Assembly: GCF_002236115.1 (NCBI RefSeq) | Contig: NZ_NIWT01000004.1 | Coordinates: 248,001-312,000 of the forward strand | Direction: 5' to 3' | Length of the DNA stretch: 64,000 nt | Source of the DNA: Pseudomonas jessenii | GTDB taxonomy: Bacteria > Pseudomonadota > Gammaproteobacteria > Pseudomonadales > Pseudomonadaceae | Shown here: piece after piece, positions 26,580-34,380 of the stretch | Position numbering within the stretch: position 1 is the stretch's first letter | Layout: each line of letters starts with the position of its first letter | Translations under genes and position numbers: made by a program | The notes under the pieces: model-generated | What the model was told of the DNA's origin: nothing | The model's input: only the letters and a program-made list of their open reading frames with translations | Database searches by the model: none

Positions 26580-27428
26580 ATGAAAGTCGAACAATTGACC
26601 TGCAGCATTGGCGCCGAACTGATCGGCGTCAACCTGGCCGACGCGGTGCATGACGATGGTCTGTTTGCCGAGATTCGTGCCCAGTTGCTCAAGCACCGCG
26701 TGGTGTTCCTGCGTGATCAGGACATCACTCGCGCCGAGCACGTGGCCTTCGCCCGGCGCTTCGGCGAGCTGGAGGATCATCCGGTGGCCGGCAGTGATCC
26801 GGAGCATCCGGGGCTGGTGCAGATCTACAAGAATCCTGACCAGCCGATGGACCGCTACGAAAACGCCTGGCACACCGACGCCACCTGGCGCGAAGCACCG
26901 CCGATGGGCTGCGTGCTGCGTTGCGTGGAATGCCCGCCAGTGGGCGGCGACACCATGTGGGCCAACATGGTCCAGGCCTATGCGAACTTGCCGGAAGACG
27001 TAAAGGTCAAGATCGCCGACTTGCGTGCCCGCCACAGCATCGAAGCGAGCTTCGGTGCCGCCATGCCGATTGAAAAACGCCTGGCGCTCAAGGCGATGTA
27101 CCCGGACGCCGAACACCCGGTGGTGCGCACCCATCCGGAAACCGGCGAGAAGGTGCTGTTCGTCAACGCCTTCACCACCCACTTCAGCAACTACCACACC
27201 CCTGAGCGGGTGCGCTTCGGCCAGGACGCCAACCCCGGCGCCGGCGAGTTGCTGCGTTACCTGATCAGCCAGGCGTACATCCCTGAGTATCAGGTGCGCT
27301 GGCGCTGGAAGCCCAACAGCATCGCCATCTGGGACAACCGCAGTACCCAGCATTACGCCGTCATGGATTACCCGCCGTGCCATCGCAAGATGGAGCGTGC
27401 CGGGATTATCGGCGACAAGACGTTCTGA
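26580..27428 (+). CDS. TauD/TfdA family 2-oxoglutarate-dependent dioxygenase
   Basis: AAGGAG at 26565-26570 sets the start at 26580. The 282-residue enzyme has the iron triad H98-x-D100 (WHTDATW) and distal H258 (STQHYAV), with an arginine after PPCHRKMER for 2-oxoglutarate. It closely follows the TauD/TfdA layout, including FLRDQDIT near residue 43. It would hydroxylate a small acid, such as a sulfonate, an aryloxyacetate or a betaine, often causing loss of a leaving group. The later YeiH-type exporter makes a sulfonate an attractive guess. Confidence 0.88.
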   Translation: MKVEQLTCSIGAELIGVNLADAVHDDGLFAEIRAQLLKHRVVFLRDQDITRAEHVAFARRFGELEDHPVAGSDPEHPGLVQIYKNPDQPMDRYENAWHTDATWREAPPMGCVLRCVECPPVGGDTMWANMVQAYANLPEDVKVKIADLRARHSIEASFGAAMPIEKRLALKAMYPDAEHPVVRTHPETGEKVLFVNAFTTHFSNYHTPERVRFGQDANPGAGELLRYLISQAYIPEYQVRWRWKPNSIAIWDNRSTQHYAVMDYPPCHRKMERAGIIGDKTF

Positions 27429-27511
27429 TCGAACGCCACCTGCATCCGCACTCGCAGCATTCGCACTCGTAAACACGTCTGCCCGGCACGACCCCGGGTG
27501 GGCGGAACAAT

Positions 27512-27535
27512 CATAAGAACTGGCATAAGAACTGG
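27512..27535 (+). repeat. perfect tandem repeat of a 12-mer at the BKACE ribosome binding site
   Basis: CATAAGAACTGG occurs twice in tandem; the second copy ends in the GG of the GGAG ribosome binding site at 27534-27537. Confidence 0.85.
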
Positions 27536-27543
27536 AGTTAACC

Positions 27544-28596
27544 ATGCAATTCTTCGACGATTCCCTGCACCCGGAAAACATGGAAAAGGTAGTCATTACC
27601 GTGGCCCCGTACGGCCCGGAGTGGATGCCGGAAGACTTCCCGGAAGACATCCCGTTGACCATGGATGAGCAAGTCCAGAAAGCGGTCGAATGCTATGAAG
27701 CCGGCGCCACCGTGCTGCACCTGCATGTGCGCGAACTGGACGGCAAGGGCTCCAAGCGCCTGTCGAAGTTCAACGAGCTGATCGCCGGTGTGCGTGAAGC
27801 TGTGCCAGACATGATCATCCAGGTCGGCGGCTCGATTTCCTTCGCTCCGGAAAGCGATGGCGAAGCGGCCAAGTGGCTGTCCGACGACACTCGCCACATG
27901 CTGGCCGAGCTGACGCCGAAACCGGATCAGGTCACGGTCGCGATCAACACCACGCAAATGAACATCATGGAGCTGTTGTATCCGGAGTACCTGAAAGGCA
28001 CCTCCCTGGACAACCCGTTGATCCACGCCGCCTACAGCGAAATGACCGTACCGGCGGGGCCGGCCTGGGTGGCCGAGCACCTCAAGCGCCTGATGGACAA
28101 CGGCATCCAGCCACACTTCCAGTTGACCGGCATGCACGCCATGGAAACCCTCGAGCGCCTGGTGCGCAGGGGCATCTACAAGGGCCCGCTGAACCTGACC
28201 TGGATCGGCATCGGCGGCGGTTTCGACGGCCCGAACCCGTTCAACTTCTTCAACTTCATCCACCGCGCGCCGGACGGTTGCACCCTGACCTCCGAATCGC
28301 TGCTCAAGAACGTCATGCCGTTCAACACCATGTCGATGGCCATGGGCATGCACCCGCGCGTGGGCAATGAAGACACTATCATTGATCACAAGGGCGATCG
28401 TTTCGGCTCGGTTGCACAGATCCAGCAAACCGTGCGCATTGCCCATGAACTGGGCCGTGAAATCGCCACCGGCAAAGAAGCCCGCGAGATCTACCGCATC
28501 GGCGTGCAGTACGAAACCATCGAAGAAACCCTGTTGGCCAACGGCATGGCCCCCAACCGCAAGGTTGGGCAGAAAGGTGTACCGCAACGCGGTTGA
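27544..28596 (+). CDS. beta-keto acid cleavage enzyme (BKACE, DUF849 family)
   Basis: The 350-residue protein has a TIM barrel pattern with zinc ligands H59-x-H61 (VLHLHVRE) and the GGSISFAPE strand typical of BKACE. These enzymes split a beta-keto acid with acetyl-CoA into acetoacetate and a new acyl-CoA; 3-keto-5-aminohexanoate and dehydrocarnitine are known substrates. The N-terminal extension (MQFFDDSLHPENMEK) is acceptable because GGAG lies 6 nt upstream. In the operon it would act after the oxygenase and oxidoreductase. Confidence 0.88.
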   Translation: MQFFDDSLHPENMEKVVITVAPYGPEWMPEDFPEDIPLTMDEQVQKAVECYEAGATVLHLHVRELDGKGSKRLSKFNELIAGVREAVPDMIIQVGGSISFAPESDGEAAKWLSDDTRHMLAELTPKPDQVTVAINTTQMNIMELLYPEYLKGTSLDNPLIHAAYSEMTVPAGPAWVAEHLKRLMDNGIQPHFQLTGMHAMETLERLVRRGIYKGPLNLTWIGIGGGFDGPNPFNFFNFIHRAPDGCTLTSESLLKNVMPFNTMSMAMGMHPRVGNEDTIIDHKGDRFGSVAQIQQTVRIAHELGREIATGKEAREIYRIGVQYETIEETLLANGMAPNRKVGQKGVPQRG

Positions 28597-28606
28597 CCTA
28601 GGGTCG

Positions 28607-28636
28607 GGGCGAGAGGCCGTGACCTCTCGTCCGCCT
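28607..28636 (+). other. intergenic stem-loop between BKACE and MFS genes
   Basis: GCGAGAGG pairs with CCTCTCGT around a 6 nt loop. There is no T tract, so it is more likely an mRNA stabilising or attenuating stem than a terminator. Confidence 0.45.
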
Positions 28637-28688
28637 GACCGTTACACGCTTGATAAGAAAAATAAAACAAAGCTCTTGAGGAGGCTGC

Positions 28689-30020
28689 ATGGCCTTTCAC
28701 CCAATAGCCGCTGACGATGACGACTCCTGCGGAGTCGGCGTTGCGCGCCAATATGCCTGGATCGTCTTTGCCTTGACGTTCGGTCTGTTGATTTCCGATT
28801 ACATGTCGCGTCAGGTACTGAACGCGGTATTCCCCCTGCTCAAGACTGAGTGGGCGTTGAGCGACGGACAACTGGGTCTGCTTAGCGGCATCGTTGCCCT
28901 GATGGTCGGCCTGCTGACATTTCCCCTGTCGTTGATGGCCGACCGCTTCGGTCGGGTCAAGAGCCTGGCGCTGATGGCTTTCCTGTGGAGCGTGGCGACC
29001 TTGGGTTGCGCGCTGGCTCAGGACTACCAGCAGATGTTCATTGCGCGGTTCATGGTCGGCGTCGGCGAAGCCGCCTACGGCAGCGTGGGCATCGCGGTGG
29101 TGATTTCGGTGTTCCCCAAACACATGCGAGCCACCCTGGCCAGTGCCTTCATGGCTGGCGGCATGTTCGGTTCGGTGTTGGGCATGGCTTTGGGCGGTGC
29201 GATTGCCGCCAAGCTGGGTTGGCGCTGGTCGTTCGCCGGCATGTCGCTGTTTGGCCTGGTGCTGGCGATGCTCTATCCGCTCATCGTCAAGGAAGCGCGC
29301 ATAGCGCCACGACGTGCCGCGCAGATTGCGAACAAGACGGCTGCCGCGGTCAAGCGTCCGCTGCGCACGCTGTGGTCCAGCCGTTCGGTGGTGTCGACCT
29401 ACATCGCCAGCGGTTTGCAGTTGTTCGTCGGCGGTACGGTGATGGTGTGGATTCCCAGCTACCTCAACCGCTACTACGACATGCCTACCGACAAGGCCGG
29501 TGGCATGGCGGCAATCATCGTGTTGTGCAGCGGTGCGGGGATGATCCTGTGCGGCATGCTCAGCGATCGCCTGTGTCGGAACTCGCCGGAGCGCAAGGTC
29601 AGCCTGGCCATTGGTTTTTGCCTGGGCAGTTGCCTGTTGCTGTCGGCAGCGTTCGCATTGTCGGCAGGGCCTGTGCAATTGGCGCTGATCTGTCTGGGCA
29701 TGGCGATTGCCACCGGCACCACCGGCCCCGCCGGTGCGATGGTTGCCAACCTGACCCATTACTCCGTCCACGGTACGGCGTTCGCCACGCTGACCCTGGC
29801 CAATAACCTGCTGGGGCTGGCACCCGGGCCGTTCCTGACTGGCCGTGTGTCCGACCTCATCGGCCTGCATGCCGCTTTCCAATTAGTGCCACTGGTCAGC
29901 CTCGCGGCGGCAGCGGTGTTCTTCTATGCCAAGTGTCATTACCAAAAAGATATCGCCCGGCTTGAGGGTCAGAGCGTGCCTGAGCCTGTCAGTGCAGCCG
30001 GGATAGAGGTGAAGTTGTGA
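28689..30020 (+). CDS. MFS transporter, likely substrate importer
   Basis: GAGGAGG precedes the ATG. The 443-residue protein has twelve predicted membrane helices and the MFS loop 2-3 motif (PLSLMADRFGRVKSLALM). It resembles metabolite:H+ symporters (ACS family). It lies inside the operon between BKACE and the DsbA-like gene, which suggests uptake of the compound degraded by the operon. Confidence 0.88.
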   Translation: MAFHPIAADDDDSCGVGVARQYAWIVFALTFGLLISDYMSRQVLNAVFPLLKTEWALSDGQLGLLSGIVALMVGLLTFPLSLMADRFGRVKSLALMAFLWSVATLGCALAQDYQQMFIARFMVGVGEAAYGSVGIAVVISVFPKHMRATLASAFMAGGMFGSVLGMALGGAIAAKLGWRWSFAGMSLFGLVLAMLYPLIVKEARIAPRRAAQIANKTAAAVKRPLRTLWSSRSVVSTYIASGLQLFVGGTVMVWIPSYLNRYYDMPTDKAGGMAAIIVLCSGAGMILCGMLSDRLCRNSPERKVSLAIGFCLGSCLLLSAAFALSAGPVQLALICLGMAIATGTTGPAGAMVANLTHYSVHGTAFATLTLANNLLGLAPGPFLTGRVSDLIGLHAAFQLVPLVSLAAAAVFFYAKCHYQKDIARLEGQSVPEPVSAAGIEVKL

Positions 30021-30679
30021 GTCGTCGTTTACGTATTGATGTGTTTTTCGATTTTATCTGCCCCTGGTGCCTGATCGGCAAACGCCAACTGGAGCATGCG
30101 CAGGTGCAGTTTCGCAGTCGTCACCCGGATGTGCAGATCACCACGGTGTGGCATGGCGTGCAGTTGCTGCCCCAGATACCGGTAGAAGGTGAACCTTTCG
30201 CCGATTTCTACCGCAAGCGCCTGGGCAATGCCGACGCAATGACCATGCGCCAGAATCAGGTACAGCAGGCTGCCGGGGCAGTTGGACTGGCCATCGACCT
30301 CAGCCGTATCGAGACGATGCCCAACACTGCGGACGCCCATCGTTTGTTCGAGCGTGCCAGCGCACTGGGCAATGCCAGTCAGCGTGAAATGTTGCTCGAG
30401 CGACTGTTCGCCGCTTATTTCCTGAGGCGCGAAAACCTCGGTTGCCGTGAGACCTTGCTTGCCATTGCCCGCTCCTGCGGCGTCGCTCCGGACGGGGTGC
30501 TCGATTGCCTGAAGGGCGATGCCACGCCGTTTGAAGGATCCCCCGACGCGACAAGTGGCGTGCCGAGCTTCAAGTTCGACAACCGCATGACGGTGATCGG
30601 CGCACAACCTGCTCAGGCGCTGCTCGCGGCCATGACCGAAGCCCTCAGGGAAAGTGATCGCGAGCGGCAGCCAGCATGA
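30017..30679 (+). CDS. DsbA-family oxidoreductase (FrnE-like)
   Basis: The GTG start overlaps the MFS stop by 4 nt. The 220-residue protein has a thioredoxin fold with C15-P-W-C18 and the cis-proline loop SGVPSF near 185. It lacks a signal peptide, so it is cytoplasmic, as in FrnE and 2-hydroxychromene-2-carboxylate isomerase relatives. It may reduce or isomerise a thiol-linked intermediate. Confidence 0.88.
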   Translation: MSRRLRIDVFFDFICPWCLIGKRQLEHAQVQFRSRHPDVQITTVWHGVQLLPQIPVEGEPFADFYRKRLGNADAMTMRQNQVQQAAGAVGLAIDLSRIETMPNTADAHRLFERASALGNASQREMLLERLFAAYFLRRENLGCRETLLAIARSCGVAPDGVLDCLKGDATPFEGSPDATSGVPSFKFDNRMTVIGAQPAQALLAAMTEALRESDRERQPA

Positions 30680-31002
30680 CCCGGCGCATTCCCGTGCCGG
30701 CCGGCAAGCACCCGCAGGCCGGTGGCCGGGCGCTGTTTGAGTTCGAAGACAAAAGCCTGGCGCTGTTCAACGTCGACGGGCAGTTGTTTGCCATTGACGA
30801 CAGTTGCCCGCACCAGGGCTCTTCCCTATGTGGGGGGCGTCTTGAAGGCCGGGTGATTCAATGCCTCGCCCATGGTTTGCGCTTCGATTTGCACAGCGGC
30901 TACCTGCTCAACTCCAGGCAGGTCAAAGTCACCAACTACCCGGTCGAGATCATCGACGGCCAGGCGTTTATCGTCATCGTATCCGAGGAGTCCGCGCCAT
31001 GA
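30676..31002 (+). CDS. Rieske [2Fe-2S] ferredoxin-like protein
   Basis: The 108-residue protein has the Rieske cluster motifs C44-P-H46 and C63-x-x-H66 (CLAHGLRF). It is a stand-alone ferredoxin like those serving oxygenases or NirD-type reductases. It overlaps the DsbA-like gene by ATGA at its start and the exporter gene by ATGA at its end, so all three are tightly coupled. Confidence 0.9.
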   Translation: MTRRIPVPAGKHPQAGGRALFEFEDKSLALFNVDGQLFAIDDSCPHQGSSLCGGRLEGRVIQCLAHGLRFDLHSGYLLNSRQVKVTNYPVEIIDGQAFIVIVSEESAP

Positions 31003-32009
31003 GCGCCATTGCTCTTACCCGTATCCACACTCGCACGCGCGAACTGGCACCTGGGTTAATTGTCAGTCTGATTGTCGCGGCCGCCGCGTCGTTCTTGTCC
31101 GAGCACTACGGTGCGCCGGTCATGCTGTTTGCCTTGCTGTTGGGCATGGCCCTGAATTTTCTCGCCGATGACGGCCCCTGCAAGGCCGGTATCGAGTTCA
31201 CCGCCCGCACCGTGCTGCGCATCGGCGTGGCGCTGCTGGGCATGCGCATCACCCTGGAGCAAATGGCCGCGCTGGGCTGGAAGCCGATTGCACTGGTGGT
31301 GATCCTGGTGGTGGTGACCATCAGCGTGTCTGTGATCGCCGCCAAGGCCCTGGGCTTCCAGCGCCTGTTCGGCATGCTCACCGGCGGCGCGACGGCCATC
31401 TGTGGCGCTTCGGCGGCCTTGGCGCTGGCAGCGGCGCTGCCGAACCATCCGCAGAAAGAGCGGGCGACCCTGTTCACCGTCATCGGCGTTTCGGCGTTGT
31501 CGACTCTGGCGATGATTGTCTATCCGATGATCGCCAACTGGCTGCAGTTGTCGCCGCAGGTGGCGGGTGTGTTCCTCGGCGCCACGATCCACGACGTGGC
31601 CCAGGTGGTCGGTGCTGGCTACAGCATGTCGACCGAGACGGGCGACACGGCCACGGTGGTCAAGCTGATGCGCGTTGCGATGCTGCTGCCGGTGATCGTC
31701 ACTGCGGCGATGATCACCCGTATGCAAGGCGCCGATCCGACCGGCAAGCGCCCGCCGCTGTTGCCGTGGTTCGCCGTCGGTTTTCTGATTCTGGCCTGCA
31801 TCAACAGCACCGGATGGATAGCGCCTGCGGTGCAGGGATCGGTCAACGAACTGTCGCGCTGGTGCCTGGTGATTTCCATCAGTGCCCTGGGCATGAAGAC
31901 CCGCTTGCGCGAGCTGGCAGCGGTCGGGATCAAGCCGATTCTGCTGATGGTGGGGGAGACGGTGTTCCTGGTCGTGCTGGTGCTGTTGTTGCTGCGCTGG
32001 GGGCTCTGA
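30999..32009 (+). CDS. YeiH/UPF0324-family putative sulfate/sulfite exporter
   Basis: The 336-residue membrane protein starts at MSAIALTRI, overlapping the Rieske stop. It has about ten helices and the family segments FLGATIHDVAQVVGAGYSMS and GGATAICGASAA. YeiH proteins occur with organosulfur metabolism and are thought to export sulfite or sulfate. In this operon it would remove an inorganic sulfur product; that role is inferred. Confidence 0.88.
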   Translation: MSAIALTRIHTRTRELAPGLIVSLIVAAAASFLSEHYGAPVMLFALLLGMALNFLADDGPCKAGIEFTARTVLRIGVALLGMRITLEQMAALGWKPIALVVILVVVTISVSVIAAKALGFQRLFGMLTGGATAICGASAALALAAALPNHPQKERATLFTVIGVSALSTLAMIVYPMIANWLQLSPQVAGVFLGATIHDVAQVVGAGYSMSTETGDTATVVKLMRVAMLLPVIVTAAMITRMQGADPTGKRPPLLPWFAVGFLILACINSTGWIAPAVQGSVNELSRWCLVISISALGMKTRLRELAAVGIKPILLMVGETVFLVVLVLLLLRWGL

Positions 32010-32030
32010 ACATCGGCAAGGATTAAAACC

Positions 32031-32247
32031 TGTAGGAGCGAGCCTGCTCGCGAAAAACCCAAGAGCACCGCGGGGCATCTGGTTTTACGCGTAATCGTTC
32101 ACGACCATCGCGAGCGAGCTCGCTCCTACAGGATGTGCGTAGATCCCTGTAGGAGCGAGCCTGCTCGCGAAAAACCCAAGAGCACCGCGGGGCATCTGGT
32201 TTTACGCGTCATCGTTCACGACCATCGCGAGCAAGCTCGCTCCTACA
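32031..32247. repeat. tandem pair of nearly identical REPINs
   Basis: Two 100 nt REPINs at 32031-32130 and 32148-32247 differ at only two positions by my reading and sit 117 nt apart. They carry the GTAGGAGCGAGCC variant and point to a recent tandem duplication after the exporter gene. Confidence 0.93.
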
Positions 32248-32274
32248 AGGATTGCAGTTCCAATCGCGCGCTTT

Positions 32275-32307
32275 CGGCGACTGTACCAGCAGTCGCCGTT
32301 TTTTTTT
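32275..32307 (+). terminator. intrinsic terminator of the catabolic operon
   Basis: CGGCGACT pairs with AGTCGCCG around an 8 nt loop, followed by nine T residues. It ends 10 nt before the stop of the convergent AraC gene. Confidence 0.92.
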
Positions 32308-32316
32308 GCCCTGCTG

Positions 32317-33333
32317 TCAGGACGGTTTCGCCCCAGCCTGTTTCTGCGCACGCCACGTCGCCGGCGGCATGCCGAACTGGCTGATGAACCAGCGGGTAAA
32401 CGAGCTCGCCATCGAGTAGCCGAGCATGTCGGCAATGCGGCTGAGGGAGTAGTTGGGGTTGTCCAGGTAACGCAGCACCAGGTCGCGGCGCACGTCGTTG
32501 ATCACGTCGTTGAAGGCGCAGCCGTCGTCCTTGAGGCGGCGTTGCAGGGTGCGCACGTTCATGCCCTGGCTCTGGGCCACCTGCTCAATGGTGGCGCGCC
32601 CCATGGGCAACAGCAGGTAGATGGCCTTGCGCACCTCGAACAGCATCGAGGCGCCTTCGTGGTTCTGCAGCGAGTCGAGGTAGCCCTGGGCATACCGGGC
32701 CATGGCCGGGTCAGCGTTGGGGTTGGTCATGTCGAGGCTGATGTCAGGGCAGACGATGCCGTTGAACTCGCTGCCGAACTCCAGGTTGCAACCGAACAGC
32801 CGGCGATGCAGGTGCAGGTTGTCCGGTGGCTGGTGCATGAAGTTGACGCTGTAGGGATGCCAGTGTGAGCCCAGCAGGGCCGAGCACAGCCGGAACATTA
32901 CACCGATGGCCAGCTCCGTGGCCTGGCGGCTGGGCATCGGCGTTTCGGTGACCACCTCTTCGCGAATGATCACCATCTTGCCGGCCTCCTCAATGAAGAT
33001 GGCCAGCGAGTCATTCATCAGGTGCCGGTAATCCACTACGACCTGCAAGGCATCGCGCAGCGTGCGCTGGTGGCTGAGCAGCAGGCTGACCACGCCGAAG
33101 TCCGAGAGCTGGCGCGATTCGGCCATGCTCAGGCCGAAGGTCTGGCAGCCGCTGGCGGCGGCCGAGTCTTCCAGCAAACGGACGGCGGCATCGATATGGA
33201 TGCGGTGTTCAGGGGCTTGCAGTTGGGCCCTGCTCAAGCCGACAGCGGCCAGCACGTCGCGCGGGTTGAAACCCAGGTACTGGGTGACCTCCAGGTAGTT
33301 GGTCAAGACAGCGGCGCGAACAAGCTTGGTCAT
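32317..33333 (-). CDS. AraC-family transcriptional regulator
   Basis: The 338-residue protein has an N-terminal arabinose-binding-like domain (HRIHIDAAVRLLEDSAAASG) and a C-terminal pair of helix-turn-helix motifs (TIEQVAQSQGMNVRTLQRRL, YSLSRIADMLGYSMASSFTR). This is the OruR/ArgR-like group common in Pseudomonas. It is divergent from the hydrolase/DUF1302 operon and probably activates it in response to the substrate; it also converges on the preceding catabolic operon. Confidence 0.92.
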   Translation of the reverse strand: MTKLVRAAVLTNYLEVTQYLGFNPRDVLAAVGLSRAQLQAPEHRIHIDAAVRLLEDSAAASGCQTFGLSMAESRQLSDFGVVSLLLSHQRTLRDALQVVVDYRHLMNDSLAIFIEEAGKMVIIREEVVTETPMPSRQATELAIGVMFRLCSALLGSHWHPYSVNFMHQPPDNLHLHRRLFGCNLEFGSEFNGIVCPDISLDMTNPNADPAMARYAQGYLDSLQNHEGASMLFEVRKAIYLLLPMGRATIEQVAQSQGMNVRTLQRRLKDDGCAFNDVINDVRRDLVLRYLDNPNYSLSRIADMLGYSMASSFTRWFISQFGMPPATWRAQKQAGAKPS

Positions 33334-33689
33334 GCGAAAGTCTTCCCTGTGCCGATGGCGGTTGGCGTGAGCGTGGCGACTATATCCAGCGTATCAACAG
33401 TTGAACAGTTGTCATGTCGTTGATGGATTTCATGCCATACGGTCACCAATCTTCTACGCTGCATGGAGCCATCAGCGCTCATCCGTTGATTACAGTGACC
33501 TTGCGCCAACCTGCGGGGATTTTCGACCAGTGGTCGCACTGTCCTGCTGTCGGACAATTTGTCATCAAAAGAAAAGTGCATGACGTCCAATGTAAAGCGC
33601 TTCGGGTGGGCGCTCTTTAATGTCGACACTACAAAAAGCCCCTGGCGAAAACAGCCAGTCGAGTTATCGAGAAAGCGAAGGTGTTGACC
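33334..33689. promoter_or_regulatory. AraC/operon divergent promoter region with tandem 8-mer
   Basis: No gene is supported in this 356 nt gap. It contains AACAGTTG twice in direct tandem at 33396-33411, a plausible AraC half-site pair. The short frames in it lack ribosome binding sites. Confidence 0.35.
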
Positions 33690-34256
33690 GTGGACAAACT
33701 GCAAACTGCCGCCACCATTCTGATCGTTCCGGGTCTGCGCGAGCACGTGGCCGAACATTGGCAAACATTGCTTGCCGCCAGGCTGAGCAACGTGCGCAGT
33801 GTTGCGCCGCTGGAGACCGACAAACTCGATTGCATGGCCCGTGTGCGGGCGATTCAACACGAACTCGAACAAATCGACGGCCCCGTGATTCTGGTGGCCC
33901 ACAGCGCCGGCGTGCTGATGGTCGCGCACTGGGCTGCTCACTACAGCCGTCCGATCAAGGGCGCTTTGCTGGCCGCGCCACCGGACCTCGATGCGGTCTG
34001 GCCGTCAAACTATCCGTCTTCCGAAACCCTGCGTAGCCAGGGCTGGAATCCTCTGCCACAAGGCCCGCTGCCATTTCGCAGCATCGTGGCCGGCAGCACC
34101 AACGATCACTTGGCCAGCCTTCCTGCGGTCACCCGCATGGCAGAAGGCTGGGGCGCCGAATTGCTCAATCTGGGCGATGTCGGCCACCTCAATCCGGCCG
34201 CAGGATTTGGCCACTGGCAGCAAGCTGAAGCACTCATCCTGGAGCTCGATCGCTAG
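33690..34256 (+). CDS. RBBP9/YdeN-family alpha/beta hydrolase
   Basis: A GTG at 33690 is chosen with GAAGG at 33677-33681; a GTG at 33681 is possible. The protein (~188 residues) has ILIVPGLRE at the N terminus and the nucleophile elbow HSAG in LVAHSAGVLM. The catalytic aspartate and histidine are probably in AGSTNDH and VGHLNP. This compact serine hydrolase family includes RBBP9 and YdeN. As the first gene of the operon it may release an acid from an ester for the downstream acyl-CoA enzymes. Confidence 0.85.
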   Translation: MDKLQTAATILIVPGLREHVAEHWQTLLAARLSNVRSVAPLETDKLDCMARVRAIQHELEQIDGPVILVAHSAGVLMVAHWAAHYSRPIKGALLAAPPDLDAVWPSNYPSSETLRSQGWNPLPQGPLPFRSIVAGSTNDHLASLPAVTRMAEGWGAELLNLGDVGHLNPAAGFGHWQQAEALILELDR

Positions 34257-34380
34257 TACAAGGAGCTGGACTGGCAGTACGCCAACCGGCATTTGCCCTC
34301 ATTCCTTAAACGCAAACCCATCAATGTTTGCGCGAGGGCGGCTGCGCTTAAAACAAAGACAAAAAAGCGGAGACAACGCA

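Noticed and set aside
31056..32078. 340-codon frame antisense to the YeiH-type exporter
   Set aside because: It is a low-complexity shadow (rich in Q, H, R) of a clear membrane protein gene.
33330..33941. 203-codon frame on the minus strand opposite the hydrolase gene
   Set aside because: It is antisense to the well-supported hydrolase gene and promoter region and has no family features.
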